64,000 nucleotides of DNA, taken from contig JADIYW010000004.1 of NCBI GenBank assembly GCA_016705125.1, positions 186,001 through 250,000 of the forward strand. The letters are read 5' to 3'. The translations under genes were made by a program, and so were the position numbers. This DNA comes from Bacteroidota bacterium. GTDB lineage: Bacteria; Bacteroidota; Bacteroidia; Chitinophagales; JADIYW01. Below are positions 35,590 through 43,987 of the stretch, one piece after another (position 1 is the first letter of the stretch; each line of letters starts with the position of its first letter). The notes below the pieces were generated by a model. That model was given only the letters and a program-made list of their open reading frames with translations, made no database searches and was not told the DNA's origin.

Positions 35590-36180
35590 TTAATGCTTGT
35601 TTGGTTTACCTTCTAATGCAAAGGATGCAAATCTGTCAATTATTCGTTCATAGGCATTTTTCATGAATCGGGGGTCTCTAAATATTCGAGTCATCATTAT
35701 AGCTCCTTCAATTTCTGCCACTGTTTGCTCTGCTAGTTTGGTTGCTTCAAATTCACCAGTTATTTGAACGAAAATATGTTTGGTTGCAGCAATCCACTCC
35801 GCAAAAAAACCCTTTATTTGATCCGAAAATTCTGGGATTACCCTTGCCGTTTCTACTCCAATATTGCCCATTACATCTCCGCCATCATCACTTAAAAGCA
35901 TCTTTTCAGACACTTTAAACATTTTCTCAATTCGCTCCTGAGGGCTAAGATTTTCATCATAGGCAATAGAAAAAATTTCTTTTCTAAAATACTCATGTAC
36001 AAATTGTATTACTGCATGCATTAACGCCTCTTTACTTGCAAAATAATGGTAAATACTGCCTTTTAACAAACCACAGGCTTCAGCAATATCAGCTATTGAG
36101 GTATTGTGATAGCTCTTTTTCCTAAACAACTTTAAAGATTCTTTGAGAATAAAATCTATACTTACTTTTTGTTTTGGCAC
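35590..36180 (-). CDS. TetR-family regulator of the fad operon
   Basis: A 196-residue TetR/AcrR repressor. The N-terminal helix-turn-helix is clear (SYHNTSIADIAEACGLLKGS, then IYHYFASKEALMHAVI), followed by a helical ligand domain. The start is GTG (36178-36180). As first gene of the operon upstream of fadN, it is likely an acyl-CoA-responsive repressor similar in role to FadR of Bacillus or Thermus. A perfect inverted repeat overlapping its promoter supports autoregulation. Confidence 0.9.
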   Translation of the reverse strand: MPKQKVSIDFILKESLKLFRKKSYHNTSIADIAEACGLLKGSIYHYFASKEALMHAVIQFVHEYFRKEIFSIAYDENLSPQERIEKMFKVSEKMLLSDDGGDVMGNIGVETARVIPEFSDQIKGFFAEWIAATKHIFVQITGEFEATKLAEQTVAEIEGAIMMTRIFRDPRFMKNAYERIIDRFASFALEGKPNKH

Positions 36181-36199
36181 TTTTGTAATTTTTAATTAT

Positions 36200-36245
36200 C
36201 AAATTTAATACAATTAAAGTTTTTACCAAACGGTTGTTTGGTAAA
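36200..36245 (-). promoter_or_regulatory. tetR-fad promoter with embedded TetR operator
   Basis: The minus-strand promoter is TTTG (36227-36230), 19 bp, TAAATTTG (36200-36207), an exact match to the Bacteroidota consensus. The -33 TTTG lies inside a perfect inverted repeat: TTTACCAAAC (36222-36231), 4-base centre, GTTTGGTAAA (36236-36245). Binding there would exclude the sigma factor from the -33 element. Confidence 0.85.
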
Positions 36246-36376
36246 TTGTATGTTAAGTTTTATCTTTTTAAACATATTTCCAAAATTCAACTTCAAAAAA
36301 ACATTTTGAAGAAAAAATAAAATCAAACTTTTTATAATTTCGCCAACTATAAATCATCAAAAAGTAATTTTAAATT

Positions 36377-37282
36377 TTGCATTTATTTAAGAATAACCTT
36401 TTTTACCTTAGTATTGTTCAATTTTTGATCATTTTAGGAAACCCAAAATGCCATCAAACCCTCAATCAAAAAGGTGATAATATTGAAAAAAATGGCAATT
36501 CTCTCGAATTATCGGAATACCGACTTTTGGAAGATTCACTTAACGAGTTGTATGTTTCACCTAATATTGAAATGGATAGTTTCAAATGTATTGATTCAAT
36601 TACATATCATGTAAATATCGATACTTTAACCCAATTACCCTTTTTATACAATCCTTTATCATTACTCGGTCAAATCAAATTTGCTTGTGACACAAACTTT
36701 GTCCCGGTGCTTAAATATACTCAAAAAGATGGCATTTACCTCAGGCGTGCTGCTTATGAAAGCTTTGTTAAAATGGCAGACACAGCAGCTTTAGAAGGCA
36801 TTCAACTAAATATTATTTCTGCTGGAAGAGAATTTAACCATCAAAAGGCAATTTGGGAAACCAAATGGACGACGAAATACAACTATATTTCAAATCCCAT
36901 CTCACGTGCCAAAGAAATTCTTAATTACAGTGCAATGCCTGGCAGTTCAAGACACCATTGGGGCACTGAAGTAGACATAAATGCTTTAAGTAATGCTTAT
37001 TTTTCAACTGGTGAAGGAAAAAAAACATATGATTGGATGGTTAAAAATGCAGCCCGATTTGGCTATTGCCAGGTATATAACAATAAAAATGACCGAAATT
37101 TCAAAGGGTATAATGAGGAACGTTGGCATTGGTCGTATATGCCGCTTTCAACCATTATGCTCGAAGATTACTTAAAACAGATTGACTATTCAATGATAAC
37201 TGGATTTTTAGGAGAAGAAACAGCAACTGAACTTCAAATAATCGACAATTACGTAAAAGCGATTAATACTGGTTGTCATTAA
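36377..37282 (+). CDS. M15-family D-Ala-D-Ala carboxypeptidase (VanY-like)
   Basis: A peptidoglycan peptidase of about 300 residues with the M15/VanY zinc site: SSRHHWGTEVDIN (His and Asp ligands) and EERWHWSY (third His). An upstream AAYESFVKMADTAALEGIQL helix is typical for the family. The N-terminus is hydrophobic (FYLSIVQFLIILG), consistent with export. The start is uncertain: the frame begins with TTG at 36377 and there is no ATG before the mature domain. It trims stem peptides in the periplasm. Confidence 0.88.
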   Translation: MHLFKNNLFYLSIVQFLIILGNPKCHQTLNQKGDNIEKNGNSLELSEYRLLEDSLNELYVSPNIEMDSFKCIDSITYHVNIDTLTQLPFLYNPLSLLGQIKFACDTNFVPVLKYTQKDGIYLRRAAYESFVKMADTAALEGIQLNIISAGREFNHQKAIWETKWTTKYNYISNPISRAKEILNYSAMPGSSRHHWGTEVDINALSNAYFSTGEGKKTYDWMVKNAARFGYCQVYNNKNDRNFKGYNEERWHWSYMPLSTIMLEDYLKQIDYSMITGFLGEETATELQIIDNYVKAINTGCH

Positions 37283-37343
37283 ATACAAATACACATTTGA
37301 TATGCGTATTTTTTTTAAATAAGAAAAAAAAAGAACCATTACT

Positions 37344-39467
37344 ATGCAAAGTCCTATTCAAAAATTGATTGCCGAACAATTGAATCTCCAAATTTTTCAA
37401 GTAAGTAATACCATTCAACTACTCGACGAAAAAGCAACTGTTCCTTTTATTTCAAGATATAGGAAAGAAAAAACGGGCTCTTTGGATGAGGTGGAAATTG
37501 GCGATATCAAAAATTTATATCTAAAATATACGGAATTAGAAAAAAGAAAAATTACTATCGTAAAATCCATTGCAGAACAAAATAAATTAAGTCCAGAACT
37601 AGAAAAAAAGATAGAAGCCTGCTGGGATGCCATCACACTTGAAGATATTTATTTGCCTTTCAAACCTAAAAGAAAAACGAGAGCTTCTTTAGCAAAAGAA
37701 CGTGGTTTAGAACCATTGGCCTTAATTATTTACAAGCAAAATGATAGTGAATTAAATCAGAAAATCGATTCTTTTCTGAATGAAGAAATTGACAAAAAGG
37801 AAAAAGCATTAGCAGGAGCACGAGATATTATAGCTGAATGGATAAGTGAAAAAGAGGATATTCGTAATGGTGTTAGGTATTTTTACCAAAAGAAAGCCAC
37901 CATTAGCTCAAAGGTAATTAAGGAGAAAGCAACGGAAAATGATGCGCAAAAATTTAGAGACTATTTTGATTTTTCCGAAATGCTCCACAAATGCCCCTCT
38001 CATCGAATACTTGCCATGCGGCGAGGCGAAAATGAGGGTTTTTTAAGATTGTATATCCAACCAGAGGAAAAGGATATCATCCAATCGATAGAACGAAGAG
38101 AATTAAAAAATCAATTTGAATGCGCTCAACAAGTGAAATTAGCTATTGAAGATGCCTACAAACGTCTCATACAACCTTCCATTGAGCTAGAATTTAGACA
38201 TATATCAAAAGAAAAAGCAGACAAAGAAGCTATTGATGTATTTGCGATGAACCTTCGACAATTATTGCTTTCCGCACCACTTGGACAGAAAAAAATACTC
38301 GCCATCGACCCAGGTATTGTATCTGGCTGTAAGGTGGTTTGCTTGGATGAACAAGGCAATTTTAAAACATTTACTACGCTTTATCCCTTTCAACCGAAAA
38401 ACCAAAAAGAAGCTGCCAAGGATGAAATCAATAAGCTTGTAAAAAAATTTAATATCGAGGCTATCGCAATTGGAAATGGTACTGCAGGCCGAGAAACAGA
38501 GCAATTATTAAAAGAAATTAAATTTGATAATTCAATCCCCATTTTTATGGTAAACGAAAACGGGGCTTCTATTTATTCTGCTTCTGCACTTGCACGCGAG
38601 GAATTCCCGGATCATGATGTAACCGTTCGTGGTGCCATTTCTATCGGTCGCCGACTGATGGATCCGCTTGCAGAATTGGTTAAAATTGATGCCAAATCAA
38701 TCGGTGTAGGACAATACCAACATGATGTAAATCAAAATGAGCTAAAAACGAGTTTGGAGGAAGTGGTAGAAAGTTGTGTGAATCAAGTAGGCGTAAATTT
38801 AAATACAGCTAGCAAACAATTGCTTTCTTACATTTCAGGAATTGGACCATCATTAGCCGAAAACATAGTAAATCATAGAACCGAAAATGGCTTTTTCAAA
38901 AGTAGAAACGAATTAAAAAAGGTAGCCCGATTTGGCGAAAAGGCATTTGAGCAAGCTGCAGGATTTTTACGGATTCCAAATGCTAATAACCCATTAGACA
39001 ATAGCGCCGTGCACCCTGAAAGGTATGAATTGGTTCAAAAAATGGCTGCTGATATTCAATTGCCCATCTATCAGATTATAAAAAACAAAAACGCCATTCA
39101 ACAAATACAAAGCCAAAAATATATAAGCAAAGAGGTAGGTTTACCTACCATAAACGACATTTTAAAAGAACTCGAAAAACCTGGTCTCGACCCACGAGAA
39201 ACGCTTCAAGTATTTGAATTTGCTAATGTACACACAATAAACGACCTATTTGTAGGCATGATTTTGCCCGGAATTGTTACAAATATTACCAATTTCGGCG
39301 CATTTGTAGATATTGGCGTAAAACAAGATGGCATGGTGCACATTTCCGAAATGGCTAATAAATTTATCAAGCACCCTTCCGAAATCGTAAAATTACAACA
39401 AACCGTAAGCGTAAAAATTACCGAAATCGACTTACAACGCAAACGAATTCAACTCAGTATGAAATGA
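37344..39467 (+). CDS. tex: Tex-family RNA-binding transcription accessory protein
   Basis: A 707-residue Tex protein with the usual domain order: helical N-terminus (PFISRYRKEKTGSLDEVEIG), YqgF/RNase H-like fold (KILAIDPGIVSGCKVV), helix-hairpin-helix region (NTASKQLLSYISGIGPSLAE) and a C-terminal S1 domain (GIVTNITNFGAFVDIGVKQD). It binds RNA and affects transcription and ribosome rescue. The protein ends right after the S1 domain, slightly short but normal. A repeat-rich spacer follows. Confidence 0.95.
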   Translation: MQSPIQKLIAEQLNLQIFQVSNTIQLLDEKATVPFISRYRKEKTGSLDEVEIGDIKNLYLKYTELEKRKITIVKSIAEQNKLSPELEKKIEACWDAITLEDIYLPFKPKRKTRASLAKERGLEPLALIIYKQNDSELNQKIDSFLNEEIDKKEKALAGARDIIAEWISEKEDIRNGVRYFYQKKATISSKVIKEKATENDAQKFRDYFDFSEMLHKCPSHRILAMRRGENEGFLRLYIQPEEKDIIQSIERRELKNQFECAQQVKLAIEDAYKRLIQPSIELEFRHISKEKADKEAIDVFAMNLRQLLLSAPLGQKKILAIDPGIVSGCKVVCLDEQGNFKTFTTLYPFQPKNQKEAAKDEINKLVKKFNIEAIAIGNGTAGRETEQLLKEIKFDNSIPIFMVNENGASIYSASALAREEFPDHDVTVRGAISIGRRLMDPLAELVKIDAKSIGVGQYQHDVNQNELKTSLEEVVESCVNQVGVNLNTASKQLLSYISGIGPSLAENIVNHRTENGFFKSRNELKKVARFGEKAFEQAAGFLRIPNANNPLDNSAVHPERYELVQKMAADIQLPIYQIIKNKNAIQQIQSQKYISKEVGLPTINDILKELEKPGLDPRETLQVFEFANVHTINDLFVGMILPGIVTNITNFGAFVDIGVKQDGMVHISEMANKFIKHPSEIVKLQQTVSVKITEIDLQRKRIQLSMK

Positions 39468-39663
39468 ACAGAATCAAGATTGCTAGAATCTTGAAATGAT
39501 GAATGTTAAATGCTTAATGTTAAATGAACACGAATAACTTAATAACCAATAACTTATCGGTGGACTGTTGACCGTGGACTGCGGACTCCCAATAACCTAA
39601 TAATTTAATAACCAATAACTTATCAGTGGTCTGTCGACCGTAGACCGTGGACTCCCCAACCCC
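39468..39663. repeat. Spacer with two ~55-bp direct repeats
   Basis: Two adjacent, similar units (about 39537-39590 and 39602-39656) each carry TTAATAACCAATAACTTATC followed by GTGGACTG/GACCGTGGACT-type words. Before them are an AAGATT/AATCTTG dyad (39475-39495) and an ATGTTAAATGCTTAATG-like word. The same words recur at 45890-46210. No coding potential is seen. Confidence 0.8.
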
Positions 39664-41058
39664 CTACTTATACCCCAATATTTTCAACATCGAATCTGGA
39701 CTTTGCTCCTCGGCAAACACCTCATAAATCAATTTCCCGTTTTCGTCTTTGTCGATAATAATTTGTTTTGGAGATGGCAACAAACAATGCTTCGTACCAC
39801 CATATCCACTTATCGAATCTTGGTAAGCACCCGTATGGAAAAAACCGATATACAATTTTTGGTCGCCAATAATTTTCGGCATATACACCTGATTTATATG
39901 CACTTCTGAGTTGTAATAATCAGAAACATCGCAACTCAAACCACCAATGATCGTCCGCTGATAGCCCTGGCCCCAAAGATTTATTGGCAACAAAATAAAC
40001 CGCTGACCCAAACCCCACACATCGGGTACTGTAGTCATCAGCGAGCCATTTATCATATACCACAACTCTGAATCATTTTGCTTTTTCTGCCCTATTATTT
40101 CAAATATATTGGCACCACTTTCGCCCACTGTATAGCTGCCAAATTCAGTATAAATATTGGGATGCTCCAAGCCTGCATCATCACAAAAAGTTTTTATTTT
40201 ATTGACAATTTCCTCTATCACATAGGCATAATCAAAATTACTACCTAAGGAATTTCGAATAGGCAAACCTCCACCGATGTTTATATTGGCAAGCGTAGGA
40301 CATATTTTCTTCAACTCCACAAACATATTCAAACACTTATTCAACTCACTCCAATAGTAGGCACTGTCCTTAATACCTGAGTCGATAAAAAAGTGCAACA
40401 TCCGCAATTTCAACTTCGGATTCGACTTAATTTTTTCGATATAAAAAGGAATCAAATCCCTAAATCTAATCCCTAATCTACTGGTATAAAACTGATAATT
40501 TGGTTCTTCTTCCGCTGCCACACGCACACCTATCGACAATTCCTCGCCATCAAAACCCGAGTATGCATCCAATTCCATCATATTGTCTAAAATCGGAATG
40601 ATATGTATAAAACCATCTTTTATCAATTCCAACAGCTTATCCGTATATTGTTTTGGTTTAAATCCGTTAGCAATTATCCTTATTTTATTATCAATTTTTC
40701 CATTTTTAAACAAATTGCGCACCAAGTCGATATCGTAAGCCGATGAGGTTTCCAAATGCGCCTTATTTTTCAAAACCTCATTCAGTACATGCGAAAAATG
40801 GTTGCTTTTAGTACAATAGCAATAAAAATAAGAGCCGTTATAGCCCACATTTTCAAATGCATCATGAAACCATCGCCTTGCTTTATTAATATTTTCGCCA
40901 ATTTTGGGTAAATAAGTCAGCTTTAATGGCGTCCCAAATGTTTGTATCAAATGTTGCAAATCCACCTTATGAAACTGCAAATAATCATCCTGCACATCAA
41001 ATCCTTCTTGTGGGAAATAATACGTCTGGTCAATTAGGTCTATATAACGCTCTCTCAT
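39664..41058 (-). CDS. speA: Arginine decarboxylase (biosynthetic, Bacteroidota type)
   Basis: A 464-residue PLP-dependent fold-III decarboxylase. The PLP lysine region is YFYCYCTKSNHFSHVLNEV. The glycine-rich phosphate-binding segment is NINIGGGLPIRNSLG, and the second-subunit region includes HCLLPSPKQIIIDKDENG. It matches the short Bacteroidota arginine decarboxylases that make agmatine for spermidine synthesis. It is a single gene between two repeat-rich spacers. Confidence 0.85.
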   Translation of the reverse strand: MRERYIDLIDQTYYFPQEGFDVQDDYLQFHKVDLQHLIQTFGTPLKLTYLPKIGENINKARRWFHDAFENVGYNGSYFYCYCTKSNHFSHVLNEVLKNKAHLETSSAYDIDLVRNLFKNGKIDNKIRIIANGFKPKQYTDKLLELIKDGFIHIIPILDNMMELDAYSGFDGEELSIGVRVAAEEEPNYQFYTSRLGIRFRDLIPFYIEKIKSNPKLKLRMLHFFIDSGIKDSAYYWSELNKCLNMFVELKKICPTLANINIGGGLPIRNSLGSNFDYAYVIEEIVNKIKTFCDDAGLEHPNIYTEFGSYTVGESGANIFEIIGQKKQNDSELWYMINGSLMTTVPDVWGLGQRFILLPINLWGQGYQRTIIGGLSCDVSDYYNSEVHINQVYMPKIIGDQKLYIGFFHTGAYQDSISGYGGTKHCLLPSPKQIIIDKDENGKLIYEVFAEEQSPDSMLKILGYK

Positions 41059-41083
41059 CTTTTACGAACTCTATTTTGGTTGG

Positions 41084-41091
41084 CAAATATA
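41084..41091 (-). promoter_or_regulatory. Candidate -7 box for speA
   Basis: TATATTTG matches TAnnTTTG, 25 bases before the speA ATG. The -33 element is not obvious. Confidence 0.5.
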
Positions 41092-41159
41092 GTAATAAAT
41101 TCAAAGTCGCTCTATAATTTTTAGAAGTGAGAAGCAAGATTCAAGAAACAAGATAAAAG

Positions 41160-41470
41160 TTTGAATTCCTTTGCGACCTTTGCGTAAAAACTTGGTGCCC
41201 TTTGTGGTAAAAAAAAGACTTAACCGCAAAGAATGCAAAGAGAATATGCGCAAAGAAGGCACAAAGAAAAAGGGAAACAGAGCTTTGAACACCTTAGCGA
41301 ACCTTGCGTAAAAACTTTGCTTCCTTTGCGGTTAAAAAAATCCCATCAAATGCTTAACCGCAAAGAACTCTAAGGAAATATGCGCAAAGAAAACACAAAG
41401 AAAAAAAGCCTAATAAAACTTAGCGAACTTGGCGTAACAACTTTGCTCTCTTTGCGGTTAAAAAATTAAA
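41160..41470. repeat. Array of five alternating inverted GCAAAG-rich arms
   Basis: Five ~45-50 bp arms alternate in orientation: forward (41168-41211, 41290-41336, 41418-41466; CCTTAGCGAA...CTTTGCGGTTAA) and reverse (41220-41270, 41354-41400; TTAACCGCAAAG...GCGCAAAG). Adjacent arms can pair, for example a perfect 12-bp stem CTTTGCGGTTAA (41324-41335) with TTAACCGCAAAG (41354-41365). A matching five-arm array in the same order lies at 43560-43865, on the other side of the pseudogene. Short ORFs across it are byproducts of the repeats. Confidence 0.85.
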
Positions 41471-41526
41471 GACCAAGCTAAAATCCCTACATCTCCACAT
41501 TTTCAAATCCCCACATTTCCAAATTT

Positions 41527-43494
41527 TTACAATTTTACAATTTTCGCTGTAGACACATTTCCGCCCAATTGTATGGTGATAAAATAAGTGCCAGATGGCA
41601 AATCGTTCAAATTCAATTCCATTAATTTTTCATTATTTGCAATATTATCTGCTTTTAATTGTCGGCCGCTGATGTCGCTCAAAATATAATTCCCGTCGCC
41701 ATTATAAGGCAATTCGATTCGAAGGATGCCATTGGTTGGATTTGGAAACAATTTGAAATCGAGGTTTTTGTTGCTCGCCAAACCTGTTGTTAGTTTCACC
41801 TGTGTAGTGGCGAAATTGGTAATGATTGGTGCATTATAATCGAAATAAATAGCTGCATTGTTTTCTATTTTGGTATTGATTGGCAAGCCAGCTTTAGGCT
41901 GAATCGAAAACTGTACAAAACCATGCGATTTGGGTTCGTTGGTGGTTTTGTCGGGTAGGTTGATATTTGGAAAAGCAAATTCTACAATATTTTTCTCTCT
42001 TACAATCAATTGATAAGCATGGCTGGCATTGATTACACGAAGTGTGCTAAGATTTAGGTTAGCAGGCACACTTGTAATTCTACATAAAACGACTGACTTT
42101 TTAGAAAATCGATAGACACATTTTTCCAAAACAAGGTATCATTTAATGTACTTGTCGGCGCAGTAGAAGTGGCCAACACATTATACCCAGCTGGTTTTTT
42201 GAGTTTAACAGTGATATTAGATTGATTGATAGTGCCAATATTATTGGCAGTTACACCAATATTTGTTATAAACCCAGGCCGTATTGCCGTACCCGCTAAG
42301 GTGGCTTCTAAATCTTTAATATTAGGTTTTAATTGTATACCAAAATTATAATTATTAGGCAATAAGCCTAAACTAGTTGGGGTAACAGTATAGGAATTGG
42401 GATATATAGTGGCATATTTATTTGTTGAGTTGCAACTCCAAGTATTTATCCCGAAATCTAGTTTTACTAGATAAGTACCATTATTATCACTTATTCCTTT
42501 CCATCCATTAGGAAAAACCGTAATGATTTCTTTTTGCAATGTAATTTCTGTTAAAGGATCATATTTTTTATTGTTATTTGCATCATAAAATACGATTCCT
42601 TTTACCATTGAATTTACATTGCAAATATCTGTCTGATTTAAACAAATATTAAGCAAACTGTCGGTTGAATAGTTTATTGGAGCATTCGGTAAGCATTTTA
42701 AATTAGTTCCCTTTAAATATAATTCTTTTAAAGAAAAAGGAAGAAGTGGAAGACAATTTAAAGGATTATTAAAAACCCATAATTTTTTAAGTGAATTGGG
42801 AATTGTTGGTAAATTATTTAGTTGGTTGTTGTTGCAATAAAGGTCAGTAATAAATTGCCTCAAAGGAGGTAAACTTGAAAGTTGATTGTATCCACAATCT
42901 ATGGTTTTGATTGAAATTGGCAAAGGTGGCAAAGTGATCAATTGATTATTACTACATATAAGACTTTCTAAGTTAGTTGGTAATTTTTGTATAAATGAGA
43001 TTTTGTTTTTACTACAATTTATGTTCTTTAAGGAATTAGGCAGGTTAGTCAGACTAGTTATGTTGTTTTCTCGACAATCCAACTCCAAAATGGTATTTGG
43101 GAGTAGAGGTAAATCTAATAAATTATTAATTTCACATTCTAAGACTACAAGTCCGCTTGGTAATTGAGGTAAATGTTTTAGGCTATTATAAGAACAAATT
43201 AAATTAATAAGGGTTTTTGGTAGTGCTGGCAAGGAGCTTAATTTGTTGTTTAAACAATGTAAAATAATGAGAGAATCAGGTAAAATGGGCAATTCAGTTA
43301 GATATTTCATTTACAATCTCACTACAAGTAGTATCCATCATATCACTTGTATTGAAACAATTGGGGTATTTTAACTTCAAATTAAGTCTAAAATTGGGAT
43401 CAGGAATTTCGACAAATTGCGCTTTTGTTATATTGGCAAAAAACACAAATAATAGGCAAGTAGAAATGAGCTTTTTCATAGTAAAAAGATTCAT
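41527..43494 (-). pseudogene. Secreted leucine-rich-repeat protein with T9SS type A tail, internally deleted
   Basis: Three frames make up one decayed gene. The first (43294-43494) gives a signal peptide (MKKLISTCLLFVFFA) and FVEIPDPNFRLNL...CSEIVNE. The second (42054-43310) gives about ten LRR units of the LPALP..L..L.C..N.L type, then a SdrD-like segment. The third (41527-42129) gives PANLNLSTLRVINASHAY, NAAIYFDYNAPIIT and the T9SS type A end (LFPNPTNGILRIEL). At the second junction (about 42065) VELQV is joined out of frame to VPANLNLS. The WDPN...NLGNDTA segment expected there, present in the 12498-15878 protein, is missing, so ~80-100 residues seem deleted. At the first junction the start of the LRR region also looks deleted. 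Confidence 0.82.
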
Positions 43495-43559
43495 GGGATA
43501 AAGGTATGGATTTTTAAATTAAGTATGGAGTATTAAGTATTAAGTAAAAAAAAATCAAG

Positions 43560-43865
43560 ATTTTGTGTCAATTTGCGAATTTTGTGGTTAAAACAGATTA
43601 AAAAAAATACTTAACTGCAAAGAACTCTAAGCAAATATATGCAAAGAAAATACAAGGAAAAGGAAGAAAAATCTTTATAAACCTTAGCGAACTTTGCGTA
43701 AAAACTTTGCTTCCTTTGCGGTTAAGAAAAACTTTCAAAACCCCTTAACCACAAAGCACTCAAAGGAAATATACGCAAAGGAAACACAAAGAAAAAGGAA
43801 ATCTAAAGCTTTTAAACCTTAACGAACTTGTAATAACTTTGCTTCCTTTGCGGTTAAAAAAATCC
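43560..43865. repeat. Second five-arm GCAAAG-rich inverted-repeat array
   Basis: Arms alternate forward, reverse, forward, reverse, forward (43562-43593, 43609-43658, 43681-43726, 43743-43798, 43815-43860) as in the array at 41160-41470, with the same CTTTGCGGTTAA / TTAACC(A/G)CAAAG cores. The spacer 43866-43980 adds TTTCATTACTGAATTATTTC-like words. There is no gene between 43495 and 43987. Confidence 0.85.
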
Positions 43866-43987
43866 CAACTAATCACAAATTCAGTCATTTTTCCATAATT
43901 TCATTACTGAATTATTTCATTACTAAATTATTCCATTTTTAATCCTCAATCCATAAAAACTACGATTTTTTTAACCAAATTTGCACC

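Noticed and set aside
41101..41292. Small open frame rich in FF/SLRL words
   Set aside because: It is a translation of the GCAAAG repeat array, not a gene.
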